DNA from: Bacteroides sp. OF04-15BH
Lineage (GTDB): Bacteria > Bacteroidota > Bacteroidia > Bacteroidales > Bacteroidaceae
Direction of reading: 5' to 3'
Length of the DNA stretch: 61,822 nucleotides
Assembly: GCF_003477995.1 (NCBI RefSeq)
Contig: NZ_QUEM01000022.1
Coordinates: 1-61,822, forward strand
Part shown: positions 41,188 to 50,701 of the stretch, piece after piece
Layout of the letters: each line of letters opens with the position of its first letter
How positions within the stretch are numbered: position 1 is the first letter of the stretch
Program-made: the position numbers and the translations under genes
Notes under the pieces: generated by a model
Told to the model about the DNA's origin: nothing
What the model saw: the letters and a program-made list of their open reading frames with translations, nothing else
Database searches by the model: none

Positions 41188-43287
41188 ATGAATAAGTTTA
41201 ACGAAAAGAAGAACCTGAACGCGCGCGATATCTTTTACCGCATCTGTGTGGGCATAGCGGCCATCCTGCTGGTGGTCTATTTCATGCCCCGCGAAGGGCG
41301 CTCGGCCTACCAGTTTGATCTGGGCCGTCCCTGGAGATACAGTCAGCTGATTGCTACCTTCGATTTTCCTATCTATAAAAGTGACGAACTGATCAAAAAG
41401 GAGCAGGACAGCGTGATGCATCTGTTTGAGCCTTACTTTGAAATCAACCAGTCCGTCGAAGAAGAACAGGTGGCCAAATTCCGGAAGGACTTTGCGCAAA
41501 TGGAAAAGAGCGGCATCCCCTATTACTACAAAGGATATATCGAGCAGAAGCTGCGCACGCTGTACCAAAACGGTATTGTGCAACCGGACGACTACAACCG
41601 TCTGGTGGACGACAGTATCACGGCCATACGTATCTTTACAGCCAACCAATCGGTCATACGCCCGACGAAAGACATTTACTCGCACAAAAGTGCCTATAAG
41701 TTCTTTTTCGAAACCGATGATACGGCCCGCTACGACCGTCTGAAACTCCAGAAATGCAACCTGGACCGCTATATCGTGTCCAACCTGCTCTTCGACCAGA
41801 AGAAGTCTGAAGAACAAAAGAAAGATTTGCTCAGCTCCATCTCCTATGCCAGTGGTATGGTCATGAGCGGACAGAAAATCATAGACCGCGGCGACATCGT
41901 CACCCAGGAAACATACAACATTCTGGCTTCCTATCTGAAAGAATCAAAGCAACGGATTGACTCCACCAAGCAGGAGGCCTATCTTCTGGTCGGCCAGATA
42001 CTCTGCGTGGCGCTGATCTTCCTCTGCATGATGCTTTATTTTTCTCTGTTCCGCAAAGACTATCTCGAGAAAGGCAAAAGCGTGCTTCTGCTGCTCACCA
42101 TGCTGGTCATCTTCCCGGTGCTGTCCTCCATTCTTGTGGACCAGAATCTGTTCAGCGTGTATATCATTCCTTTTACCATGGCGCCAATCTTCATCCGGGT
42201 GTTCATGGATTCGCGCACGGCCTTTGTCATGCATACAGTCATCATCCTGCTGTGCGCCGTTTCACTGAAATATCCCTATGAGTTTGTAGCCACACAACTG
42301 GTAGCCGGTATGGTGGCCATCTACAGCCTGCGAGAACTGTCGCAAAGAAGCCAGCTGCTACGCACGGCCCTGATTGTTACCGTTACCTCTCTGGTGTTCT
42401 ATTTCAGTCTGGACCTGATGCACGAGAAAGAGATTGACAACCTGGAATATAACATCTACATCTATCTCATCATCAACGGAGTGTTGCTGCTCTTTGCCTA
42501 CCCGCTGATGTTCCTTATCGAAAAGCTGTTCGGCTTCACCTCCAACGTGACTCTGGTAGAGCTTTCGAATATCAACAATGATCTGATGCGCCGCATGTCT
42601 GAAGTGGCTCCCGGCACCTTCCAGCATTCCATGCAGGTGGCCAATCTGGCTACTGAGGTTGCCAATAAGATTGACGCCAAGGCACAGCTGGTGCGAACCG
42701 GTGCCATGTATCATGACATTGGAAAGATCTGTAATCCGGCCTATTTCACGGAGAACCAAAGCGGTGTCAACCCGCACGACCAGCTGTCGCTCATCGAGAG
42801 CGCCCGCATCATCATCAGCCATATACCCGATGGCTTGAAAATGGCCGACAAGTATAATCTGCCGGAAGTAATTAAAGGATTCATCGCCACGCATCATGGA
42901 AGAGGTAAGACGAAGTATTTCTATATCTCCTACAAAAACAAATATCCGGACGAGGAGGTCGATGAGAATCTGTTCACTTATCCCGGACCGAATCCGCAAA
43001 CCAAGGAACAGGCCATCCTGATGATGGCGGATGCCGTAGAAGCATCATCCCGAAGCCTGAAGGATTATACCGAAGAAAGCATCAGCAATCTGGTAGAAAT
43101 GATCATTGACGCCCAGATTGCCGACGGCGCCTTCAAGAACTGTCCGATCACCTTCCAGGATATCACTACAGCCAAAGAAGTGTTTAAGGAAAAGCTGAAA
43201 ACGATATACCACACCCGTATCAGCTATCCGGAACTCCATAAAAAAGAAGAGAACAATGACACCGGCAACAAGGAATCTGCTCGTTGA
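41188..43287 (+). CDS. 7TM-HD family phosphodiesterase (PgpH-like)
   Basis: This 699-residue membrane protein has one N-terminal transmembrane helix (about 20-37) and an extracytoplasmic 7TMR-HDED-type domain (about 45-260). About seven helices follow (275-450), then a cytoplasmic HD domain with His480 (FQHS) and the HDIG motif at 509-512 (MYHDIGK). The family includes PgpH, which hydrolyses cyclic di-AMP to pApA; that substrate is inferred. Promoter-like TATTTTCG at 41156-41163 has one mismatch. The next gene overlaps its end by 32 bases. Confidence 0.9.
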   Translation: MNKFNEKKNLNARDIFYRICVGIAAILLVVYFMPREGRSAYQFDLGRPWRYSQLIATFDFPIYKSDELIKKEQDSVMHLFEPYFEINQSVEEEQVAKFRKDFAQMEKSGIPYYYKGYIEQKLRTLYQNGIVQPDDYNRLVDDSITAIRIFTANQSVIRPTKDIYSHKSAYKFFFETDDTARYDRLKLQKCNLDRYIVSNLLFDQKKSEEQKKDLLSSISYASGMVMSGQKIIDRGDIVTQETYNILASYLKESKQRIDSTKQEAYLLVGQILCVALIFLCMMLYFSLFRKDYLEKGKSVLLLLTMLVIFPVLSSILVDQNLFSVYIIPFTMAPIFIRVFMDSRTAFVMHTVIILLCAVSLKYPYEFVATQLVAGMVAIYSLRELSQRSQLLRTALIVTVTSLVFYFSLDLMHEKEIDNLEYNIYIYLIINGVLLLFAYPLMFLIEKLFGFTSNVTLVELSNINNDLMRRMSEVAPGTFQHSMQVANLATEVANKIDAKAQLVRTGAMYHDIGKICNPAYFTENQSGVNPHDQLSLIESARIIISHIPDGLKMADKYNLPEVIKGFIATHHGRGKTKYFYISYKNKYPDEEVDENLFTYPGPNPQTKEQAILMMADAVEASSRSLKDYTEESISNLVEMIIDAQIADGAFKNCPITFQDITTAKEVFKEKLKTIYHTRISYPELHKKEENNDTGNKESAR

Positions 43288-43984
43288 ATGGGCCGGAAAG
43301 TATGAATCGGAAACTTTCATACCGAATGACCCCGTACAGTTTCCGCACCGATTTTCCCGCAAACAGGATATCGAGATTGCCGGGCTGCTTACAGCCTGGA
43401 TCAGTTTCGGCAACCGGAAAATGATTTGCAGAAAAGCCGATGAACTGCTCGTCCTGATGCAACACCGCCCGTTGGAATATGTCATGGGAGAAAAATGGCG
43501 CACGGACTTTCCGGAGTCTGACGGACAGAGTTTTTACCGCACTTGCCCCAAGAAGCAAATGCACTGGCTTTTTGAAAAGTTATACGAAGCTTATCGACAA
43601 TATGATTCTCTCGAGGAGACCCTGCTTACCTTTGCAGGATCTCCTCGAGAGAGTTTATGCCGGTGGCTGGACATCAGCACACAGAGCCCTCAGAAGAAAA
43701 TGAATATGTTTCTGCGCTGGATGATTCGCCGGAATTCGCCGGTGGACTTCGGCATCTGGAATCATTTCCATCCTAAAGACCTGGTCATCCCTCTGGACAC
43801 CCACGTCAACCGGATTGCGTTTGAACTGGGACTGACCGACAAAACCACGTATTCACTGGCTCAGGCGCTCCGCATCACCGAAGCCCTGCGGAAAATCTTC
43901 CCCGACGATCCGTGCAAAGGCGATTTTGCCCTGTTCGGCTACGGGGTAGAACATAAAGACTACAGCGGGTCTACATCGAAATAA
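43256..43984 (+). CDS. TIGR02757 (DUF2400) family protein
   Basis: This 242-residue soluble protein is recognised by HRFSRKQDIEIAGLLTAWISFGNR near residue 30, PLDTHVNRIAFELGL near 180 and GDFALFGYGV near the C-terminus. The fold may resemble helix-hairpin-helix DNA glycosylases, but function is unknown. The start codon at 43256 lies within the previous gene (32-base overlap), and the 3' end overlaps the convergent priA gene by 25 bases. Confidence 0.85.
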   Translation: MTPATRNLLVEWAGKYESETFIPNDPVQFPHRFSRKQDIEIAGLLTAWISFGNRKMICRKADELLVLMQHRPLEYVMGEKWRTDFPESDGQSFYRTCPKKQMHWLFEKLYEAYRQYDSLEETLLTFAGSPRESLCRWLDISTQSPQKKMNMFLRWMIRRNSPVDFGIWNHFHPKDLVIPLDTHVNRIAFELGLTDKTTYSLAQALRITEALRKIFPDDPCKGDFALFGYGVEHKDYSGSTSK

Positions 43985-46434
43985 AGCTGAATACTGCTAC
44001 AAGAAGACTCCTGCAAAGCCATCTGGCACACATTCTGGAGGGCGGTACGCACCTTGGAATGAGAAGCAGACAGCTCAACCTTCAACACAATCTTCCGGAT
44101 GTACAAGGACTGTACGCGGCCCACAGGAGGGGCGTCGGGCCCTAGAACGCGACTGCCGAACACCTGACGCAGGCGCTCCGCAAGCTGATGGGCAAAACGG
44201 TCCAAAGGCTCTTCCTGCCGATATTTCAGAAAAACATAAATCAAATGGCAGAAAGGAGGGTAATGAAAGAGTTTCCGCTCCTGCATCTGCCACAAATAAT
44301 GGGCCAGATAATCGTGGTCTACCACCTGAGCCACAACCGGAGACTCCGGATTGCGTGTCTGCAAAAAGACGATTCCACGGTCTCCCCTGCGTCCGGCTCG
44401 GCCTGCCACCTGAGCCATCATCTGAAACGCCCGCTCATAACTTCTGAAATCGGGAATGTTCAGCATGCCGTCGGCATCCAGAATGCCCACAATGCGCACC
44501 CGGTCAAAATCCAGCCCCTTGCTCACCATCTGGGTTCCAATCAGAATGTCGGTCTTCCCGCTCTCAAAATCCATAAGAATCTGCTCATAGGCCTTACGGG
44601 TGCGGGTCGTGTCCAAATCCATTCGGGCCACTTTAGCTTCGGGGAAGCACTCGTGGATTTCATACTCCACTTTTTCTGTACCCAGTCCCTTATGCTTCAG
44701 CACCAGACTGCCGCACGAAGGACAAGACTTGGGAATAGGAGCCGAGAATCCGCAATAGTGACAGGTAAGCATATCAAAGCGCTTATGATAGGTCAGGCTC
44801 ACATCACAGTTCTTGCATTTGGGAATCCAGTCGCACTCCTTACACTGCACAATTGGGGCAAAGCCTCGCCGGTTCTGAAAAAGAATTACCTGTTCCTTGG
44901 CTTCCAGCGCAGTACCGATAGCTTGCAACAGTACCGGAGAAAAAACACCTTTCATCAGTTTCTTTCGGGACAGTTCCTTTATGTCTACGACCTTTATTTC
45001 CGGGAGGGCCACCTGTGCATAGCGCGTGTGCAAATTGACCAGCGCATATTTTCCGTTACGGGCATGATAGTAACTTTCAAAAGAAGGAGTAGCCGTGCCG
45101 AGCAAAGTATGGGCTCCATAGAACGAAGCCAATACCAAGGCGACATTGCGGGCATGGTAGCGCGGTGCCGGTTCCTGCTGCTTATAACTGGGTTCATGTT
45201 CCTCATCTACAATCACTAATCCCAAATTCCGAAAAGGAAGAAAGACTGAAGAACGCACGCCTACGATAACATCGTAACCTTCTGCAGACAATTGTTTTTT
45301 CCAGATTTCCACCCGTTCCGCATCCGAAAAGCGGGAGTGATATACCCCCATACGATTCCCGAACACCCGACGCAAGCGTTCGGTGAGCTGGGTAGTCAGC
45401 ACAATCTCCGGAAGCAGGAACAGCACCTGCTTTCCCTGCTCCAGATAATGCTGAATCAAATGAATATAGACTTCTGTTTTTCCGCTGGAAGTCACACCAT
45501 GCAACAGACAGACACTTTTTTCCTGAAAGGCCTGTAAAATCTCCCGATAGGCCGTTTCCTGCGGTTCAGACAACTGAGCTGCCGCCTGTACGTCCCGGCT
45601 CTGCCGGTCCAGACGCCCGATTTCAGCAGCATACAGCGTCAGAATGCCCCGCTTGACCAGGGTCTGCACCAAATATGAGTTCACTCCGCTATACTGCTGT
45701 AACGCTGCACGGGAAACGGGTTTCACCAGCGACGGATCGTTTTTCTCCAACGCTCTCCCCCATCCGCTCAGTTCCAGAAAAGCGCATAGCAGCTGAGTCT
45801 GCTTTTCGGCTCGCCTCACCAGATCCAGAGCCTGATGCAGGGCTTCCTCGCTACGGTAAGCTTCGCTCAAGGTTACCATCGTTTCCGTCAACGGACGATA
45901 ACCCGAACGGACTTCTTCTTTCACGGTAAGCAAACCGGAATCCAACATCTTGCGGACAACAGAAAGAACCGGAAAGGCAGTGATTCTCTTTTGCAGCAAC
46001 GACAGAGACATCTCTTTCTGTTCGTGCAGAAGATTCCATACCTGCTGCACCTTTGGCTGACTGATTTCTTTGGGTGTGGGCGACTCCTCGCGACACACAA
46101 GCACGGTCTCGCTCTCCAGTTTCATGCCCGACGGCAGAGCAGCCTTAAAAACATCGCCGGGCGAACACATATAGTAATCGGCAATCCAGCGCCACAGCTT
46201 TCGCTGCACCGGGAGCAATACCGGCTCGGTGTCCAACTGTTCGGCAATATCCTTGATTTCAAAACCCGAAGGTTCTTCATCGTGTATGCGATCAACTACT
46301 GCCGTGTAATACTTTCGGGCACCAAAGGGTACAATAACCCGCTCGCCCACACTGAGCTGCATCGGTTCCGGAATGCGATAAGTGTAGGTGGCATTCAAGG
46401 GAAGCGGTAAGAGGACATCAGCAAATCGGTACAT
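43960..46434 (-). CDS. priA: Primosomal protein N' (PriA helicase)
   Basis: An 824-residue 3'-5' helicase that reloads the replisome at stalled forks. An N-terminal 3'-DNA-binding domain (about 1-105) is followed by Walker A GVTSSGKT (313-320) and Walker B DEEH (410-413). Eight Cys bind two zinc ions (531, 534, 540, 543, 558, 561, 571, 574). A C-terminal helicase lobe with GLDFDRV and AGRAGR follows. No TAnnTTTG box is seen in the short gap upstream; transcription may come by read-through of the hairpin at 46464-46505. Confidence 0.96.
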   Translation of the reverse strand: MYRFADVLLPLPLNATYTYRIPEPMQLSVGERVIVPFGARKYYTAVVDRIHDEEPSGFEIKDIAEQLDTEPVLLPVQRKLWRWIADYYMCSPGDVFKAALPSGMKLESETVLVCREESPTPKEISQPKVQQVWNLLHEQKEMSLSLLQKRITAFPVLSVVRKMLDSGLLTVKEEVRSGYRPLTETMVTLSEAYRSEEALHQALDLVRRAEKQTQLLCAFLELSGWGRALEKNDPSLVKPVSRAALQQYSGVNSYLVQTLVKRGILTLYAAEIGRLDRQSRDVQAAAQLSEPQETAYREILQAFQEKSVCLLHGVTSSGKTEVYIHLIQHYLEQGKQVLFLLPEIVLTTQLTERLRRVFGNRMGVYHSRFSDAERVEIWKKQLSAEGYDVIVGVRSSVFLPFRNLGLVIVDEEHEPSYKQQEPAPRYHARNVALVLASFYGAHTLLGTATPSFESYYHARNGKYALVNLHTRYAQVALPEIKVVDIKELSRKKLMKGVFSPVLLQAIGTALEAKEQVILFQNRRGFAPIVQCKECDWIPKCKNCDVSLTYHKRFDMLTCHYCGFSAPIPKSCPSCGSLVLKHKGLGTEKVEYEIHECFPEAKVARMDLDTTRTRKAYEQILMDFESGKTDILIGTQMVSKGLDFDRVRIVGILDADGMLNIPDFRSYERAFQMMAQVAGRAGRRGDRGIVFLQTRNPESPVVAQVVDHDYLAHYLWQMQERKLFHYPPFCHLIYVFLKYRQEEPLDRFAHQLAERLRQVFGSRVLGPDAPPVGRVQSLYIRKIVLKVELSASHSKVRTALQNVCQMALQESSCSSIQLYFDVDPL

Positions 46435-46463
46435 ATCAGGAATTATTTAATACTTTAGTATAA

Positions 46464-46505
46464 AAGAAAAGTCCCGACTCTCCATTATCAGGAGGAATCA
46501 GGACT
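46464..46505 (-). terminator. Terminator after the PorT-like gene
   Basis: An 8-bp stem with one G-U pair (46498-46505 with 46470-46477), a 20-base loop that itself contains CTCC/GGAG, and a T-rich run (TTTTCTTTT). It is probably partial, since priA downstream lacks a clear promoter. Confidence 0.6.
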
Positions 46506-46544
46506 CTTTATGAATCTCAAATGGCTGTTGCGCCGTCTGGCTCC

Positions 46545-47171
46545 TTAGAACATGTAGGCCAAACGCACCTGCCAGGTATTGTTTTTCAATTTTGCAGTCT
46601 TTGCTGCTTCTACAATTCCGGTCACTTCTCCCGTCTGGCCCAAAGCAATGTTATAGGTAACACCCAATTGCAGGTGACTCAGTGCATTGATACCGACACC
46701 GACATTCCAGCTGAAGCTGGAAGTTTCCAAAGAACCATAACTAATATCATTCAAAGTCAATGACTTGCCTCCAAGATACCAGCTGTACTGCGGACCGGTT
46801 GCAATATAAGCTCCAATCAGGCTACTGAAACCGATATTATAACGCAGGTTAATCGGAATCTCCAGATAAGGCATATTCTGCTTGATGGTTCCTTCTACCA
46901 GAGAATTATCTTCGGTAGAAACCTCCAGATATTTCTGAGAATACAGCAAGGCGGCATCAAGTCCCAATCCGATAACGGGTGCAGTAAACTGAACCTTAGG
47001 ACCGATGAACCAACCGGTACGGTTCTTGGCATTCAACTGATCCACACTTACTTTGCTGGCATTCAAACCACCTTCCACACCGAACTTCAGCTGGGCACTG
47101 GCCGGCAATACACAGCAACAAGCCACAAGGGCTAAAAATAACATTTTCAACTTTTTCATACGTCCATTCAT
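46545..47171 (-). CDS. PorT-family outer-membrane beta-barrel protein
   Basis: A 208-residue exported protein with a Lys-rich, hydrophobic signal peptide cleaved near PASAQ (about residue 26). Alternating polar/nonpolar strands end in an aromatic residue (YMF), as in outer-membrane barrels of the OMP_b-brl_2 type. An internal ATG at 47159 is an alternative start. It lies directly after the T9SS operon. True PorT is needed for T9SS in Porphyromonas, but many unrelated-function relatives exist, so a T9SS role is only suggested. It has its own promoter. Confidence 0.75.
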   Translation of the reverse strand: MNGRMKKLKMLFLALVACCCVLPASAQLKFGVEGGLNASKVSVDQLNAKNRTGWFIGPKVQFTAPVIGLGLDAALLYSQKYLEVSTEDNSLVEGTIKQNMPYLEIPINLRYNIGFSSLIGAYIATGPQYSWYLGGKSLTLNDISYGSLETSSFSWNVGVGINALSHLQLGVTYNIALGQTGEVTGIVEAAKTAKLKNNTWQVRLAYMF

Positions 47172-47185
47172 TTTTGATAGGTTCG

Positions 47186-47214
47186 CAAATATAAGTAAAA
47201 ATTTACAAACCCAA
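47186..47214 (-). promoter_or_regulatory. Promoter of the PorT-like gene
   Basis: Minus-strand TTG (47212-47214), an 18-base spacer and TATATTTG (47186-47193), in the gap after the gldN stop. It makes the barrel gene at least partly independent of the gld operon. Confidence 0.6.
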
Positions 47215-47229
47215 GGAAAAATCCTGCGA

Positions 47230-48252
47230 TTATCTTCTCTGTCTTCTCACAGATACCCGGGGAGCTGCGCTCGAAGAGGACTTTTCTACCTTAGGAGCAG
47301 ACTTCTTTACCGTTGTCTTTCTCCGTGAAGAACGGGTCGTTTTCTTCTCTTTGGTTTTCTCGGTAGCAACGATTGCGGCCTGCACGGAATCTGCCGAATC
47401 CTTAGGCTGCTCCAGCTTGCCCCACACATATTTCTCTACATTGACCAGTTCCTGTTCTATCCGCTTCTGCTCTTTAACCAGCGCACTGTCTGTCTTGCAA
47501 TAGTTGGCCAGAGCCAATCCCTGCAAATTGGTGGTCTTGTAGATTTTACCGTCGTAACGGTTCATGGAGAAATAATCGTCAGCGGTCATATTCGACACGT
47601 TGTTGTAATTACTGCTCATCATGGCATGACGGGCAAAATAGGACGCTACATCGCTATACTTCACCCAGAAAAGAGGATAAGGTGTAGCAGCAGCCTCACC
47701 GAACTCATCATCACGAACCATTACCGGGCAAAGGGCAGTGACCTTCTTATGGAAGGAAGAAGTCCGCTGGTCAAAGTAAACGCTCTCCTTAATATACATG
47801 CGTTTCACATCGCGCGAAGGAATATCGCTGTTGTTGACCATAATCCGGTTTCCGTTCATCTCATAATAAATCTGATACTTCTCAAGAAAGTCCTTCGGCT
47901 TGATCTGATCTTTCTCGGCAAAAGACTCATTGCCGTCGAGACCGTACTCATATACGGGAATCTTACCGTCGAGCATCAAACGGAACATCAGGGTAAACAG
48001 GTTGATCTCACGACCCTGCGGCTCCACCGGATAATAAAGCGGAGCATTCTTGTCTATCGTAAGGTCCAACTGACGGTAAATGTCCCGTTTCCATACCATA
48101 TCGTCCGGCATGTCCGTTGCCGCCGGAAATTGCAAGGATGCCCGGTCCGTAACCTGCTTCTGCTCGGTTACAGCCACTCGTCTCTTCTGAGGCTGCGCAT
48201 GCATACTGCCCCAGAAACAGGCACCCAACAAAAATATAAATATCCTTTTCAT
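47230..48252 (-). CDS. gldN: T9SS ring protein GldN/PorN
   Basis: This 340-residue periplasmic protein has a signal peptide (about 1-19, ending MHA-QP). The GldN-family core with DDMVWKRDIYRQLDL and ...NAPLYYPV... is followed by a Lys/Arg/Ser-rich C-terminal tail (about 285-340). With GldK it forms the ring under the outer membrane and contacts the periplasmic part of GldM. It is the last gene of the porP-gldKLMN cluster, 18 bases after gldM. Confidence 0.92.
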   Translation of the reverse strand: MKRIFIFLLGACFWGSMHAQPQKRRVAVTEQKQVTDRASLQFPAATDMPDDMVWKRDIYRQLDLTIDKNAPLYYPVEPQGREINLFTLMFRLMLDGKIPVYEYGLDGNESFAEKDQIKPKDFLEKYQIYYEMNGNRIMVNNSDIPSRDVKRMYIKESVYFDQRTSSFHKKVTALCPVMVRDDEFGEAAATPYPLFWVKYSDVASYFARHAMMSSNYNNVSNMTADDYFSMNRYDGKIYKTTNLQGLALANYCKTDSALVKEQKRIEQELVNVEKYVWGKLEQPKDSADSVQAAIVATEKTKEKKTTRSSRRKTTVKKSAPKVEKSSSSAAPRVSVRRQRR

Positions 48253-48270
48253 CCTTTTTAATTAGATTTT

Positions 48271-49833
48271 CTAATTGATAATCACTTCCATTGATCCGTT
48301 CAAAGTGCGCTGGATTCCATCCGGTCCCACAGCACGGATTTTGGATATATAGAAGCGCTTGCCTCTTCCCAACATTCTGAAACGGTCCTTCTGGCGAGCC
48401 GTAAACTCTCCACTGCCAGAAACCTCAGGAATGGCATTTCCCATATTATCAAAGAATACGGTTTCGAAACCGACTACGCGGAAGCCGATATTCAACAGAC
48501 CATCATCGATGGCGGCACCGATACCCGGAGCCTGCATCAGCTGCTGCTTGGAAATCTTTCCACCACGGAAACGCTCCGGACCGCTACCGGTCTGATACTC
48601 AATAAAGGCTGTCGGATCAGGTAATTTGCGCACCCGGAAAGTAAATTTACCCATCTCCTGAGTTCTGCCTTCCATCTGGGCACTGACCGTAATCACGGCA
48701 TCAGAACCCACGGCTGTAGGATGAGCAATGTATTTACCGGGAGCCACAGATTTCAACTGGCCGCCACTCATGGTAGCCACAATCTTGTTGACCGGAATTC
48801 CGGGGATGGAAATACTCATCGGATTTTCATATCCGGCATAGAGTACATTCATCATATCTGCGGAAACGGTTGCACTCGGAGCCACAACAGAATATTTCTG
48901 TGAGAAGTCGCGACGCACCTTCTCTCCCTTTCCATCGGTGGTCTCAATATAACCATTCAGGGTAAATTCACCGGTGCGGGAACATACCGTTTCATAAATG
49001 CCCTTGCTTGAAGCTATCGGACGACCACCAACATAGATAACCGGACGGTTGGTCGTATCCACCGCTGCCATAATAATCTGCGCAGAGAATTTTCCTCCTT
49101 GCACCACGGTCTGAGACTGTGGAATAACATAAGCATTCAATTCATTGACACGAATGTCCTTCACGTCGATATTGGCAATCAGCGAGTGAAGCACCTCGCC
49201 CTCTGCATAGCGTATGTCGCTCTGCAACTTGGTCAGCAAAGTAACAGCTGCAGCAACCGGCATATTCTCAAACATGTATTGCTGCCAATTCTTTCCTAAA
49301 GTACGGCCGTCTTCAGGTACTTCCGTACTCAGATTACCGGCAATAATCTTCTTTTGTGCCGGATCATCAATCATCTTCAGAATCTGTGTTCTGAAAGAAA
49401 CGATTGCCTGATGCAACTGCTCCCCCTGTCCTCTTTTAGGAGCCAGCATGATGTGAGTAGCCGCTTCGAGGTCTTCCTTATTCTGAATGTTGTTTACATC
49501 ACCATCTTTTCCGTCAGCCTCTTTCACAATCTCTGTTTTCAAAAGAGCTGCATAATTGTAGAGCGAATCAGAAATCCGCTTTACATACTGTGCCTTGTCA
49601 TACCATTCCTTCACCTTGGCCGGATTAGCTTTCATCTGGCTTTCGAAGTTTTCGTAAATAGCCTGGTTGGACAAGGTTGCACTGGAAGTGGTTCGATTCA
49701 GACTTTGCTCCACCAAAGAAAAACCGTTCAACACATCCGATGATACGTTCAAGGCCAACATAGCCATCAGCACAACGTACATCAGATTAATCATCTTCTG
49801 TCTTGGTGAAACTCGTTGTTTATTTACTCCCAT
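48271..49833 (-). CDS. gldM: T9SS motor/periplasmic shaft protein GldM/PorM
   Basis: A 520-residue protein with a short cytoplasmic N-terminus (MGVNKQRVSPRQKMIN), one transmembrane helix (about 17-36) and a long periplasmic region of four domains in known structures. Dimers of this protein, surrounded by GldL, form the rotary motor that uses the proton gradient. The N-terminal motif RQKMINLMYVVLMAMLALN is diagnostic. Located between gldL and gldN. Confidence 0.94.
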   Translation of the reverse strand: MGVNKQRVSPRQKMINLMYVVLMAMLALNVSSDVLNGFSLVEQSLNRTTSSATLSNQAIYENFESQMKANPAKVKEWYDKAQYVKRISDSLYNYAALLKTEIVKEADGKDGDVNNIQNKEDLEAATHIMLAPKRGQGEQLHQAIVSFRTQILKMIDDPAQKKIIAGNLSTEVPEDGRTLGKNWQQYMFENMPVAAAVTLLTKLQSDIRYAEGEVLHSLIANIDVKDIRVNELNAYVIPQSQTVVQGGKFSAQIIMAAVDTTNRPVIYVGGRPIASSKGIYETVCSRTGEFTLNGYIETTDGKGEKVRRDFSQKYSVVAPSATVSADMMNVLYAGYENPMSISIPGIPVNKIVATMSGGQLKSVAPGKYIAHPTAVGSDAVITVSAQMEGRTQEMGKFTFRVRKLPDPTAFIEYQTGSGPERFRGGKISKQQLMQAPGIGAAIDDGLLNIGFRVVGFETVFFDNMGNAIPEVSGSGEFTARQKDRFRMLGRGKRFYISKIRAVGPDGIQRTLNGSMEVIIN

Positions 49834-49866
49834 GGAATCTATTTGGTTTTAAAAATCCATATAACA

Positions 49867-50685
49867 TTAAGGAGCCACATTCTGGGCACCGTTATTCTTT
49901 GGCATATTTACTGTAAGAGCCTGAATCATACGTGTATATACACTATTCAGTTCTTCGATCAGCTGGGCCATCCGCCGTGTCTGGTCGTTAATCTGGTCAA
50001 TAGCGCCCACCTGCAGACTGACGCTCTTCAGCTGCATCTCATAAATGGTATTGATGCTGGTCAGCGTGCGGTTCAGCTTGTCCATTTCTTCTGAATCCTG
50101 AGTCAGATGACGAGCCTGCTCACCAACCTGACGCAAAATCTCGGTCAACTCTTTCAGTTCCTGCACATAATTCTCTGCCGCAGTACCAATCTCCGGGTTA
50201 CAAGCCACCTTGGCCTGCTCCATAAGATCTTTATTGGCCTCCTGAACAATCTCAATCAGCTTTTGAGTGTCTACAGCAGCCGCAGCAGAAGCAACCGCAG
50301 CAGAAGCCGACAGATCTACAGGGGCCGGATTACCCACAACCACTGTTGGCTGAACAAAAGAAGGCTGAGGACTTACCGCCTCTCCTGTTGGCAGACTGGC
50401 CTCTGCATTTTCTTCTTCCAATTCATCCTCTTCCAATTCATCATCATCCTGCTTTTTCGCATCAAACGGACGGTCGAATCCGGAAATAATGAACACGAAA
50501 ACCTCAGTGCTCATTCCGACAAAAAGCATCAAATCGGCTCCTTTTATATGAGTCAGCTTAAAAAGTGCTCCTAAAATCACAATTGCAGCACCCCAACTAT
50601 ATGCATAGTTCAGGAAACTCTGTCCAGGCACAGAATCCATCCAACGCTGCAAGCGTGCTATTATATTATTCTTTCCTCCTGCCAT
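49867..50685 (-). CDS. gldL: T9SS motor stator protein GldL/PorL
   Basis: A 272-residue protein with two transmembrane helices (about 28-45 and 50-69) and a long cytoplasmic coiled region. Glu61 in helix 2 (GMSTEVFVFI) and Lys43 near the end of helix 1 correspond to the charged residues needed for proton flow in Flavobacterium GldL. An acidic linker (DDDELEEDELEEE, about 80-92) follows, then an Ala/Pro-rich stretch and a helical region. Confidence 0.94.
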   Translation of the reverse strand: MAGGKNNIIARLQRWMDSVPGQSFLNYAYSWGAAIVILGALFKLTHIKGADLMLFVGMSTEVFVFIISGFDRPFDAKKQDDDELEEDELEEENAEASLPTGEAVSPQPSFVQPTVVVGNPAPVDLSASAAVASAAAAVDTQKLIEIVQEANKDLMEQAKVACNPEIGTAAENYVQELKELTEILRQVGEQARHLTQDSEEMDKLNRTLTSINTIYEMQLKSVSLQVGAIDQINDQTRRMAQLIEELNSVYTRMIQALTVNMPKNNGAQNVAP

Positions 50686-50701
50686 AATCTTTATTTATTA
50701 A

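Noticed and set aside
41095..41817. Open N-terminal extension of gltX (about 240 residues)
   Set aside because: It is antisense to the PgpH-like gene, precedes the conserved start [10 protein letters not shown], and would include the gltX -7 element.
42358..42999. 213-residue minus-strand frame within the PgpH-like gene
   Set aside because: Antisense shadow of the HD-domain gene.
44188..45219. 343-residue frame on the plus strand within priA
   Set aside because: It is the reverse complement of a well-supported helicase gene and has no family resemblance or promoter.
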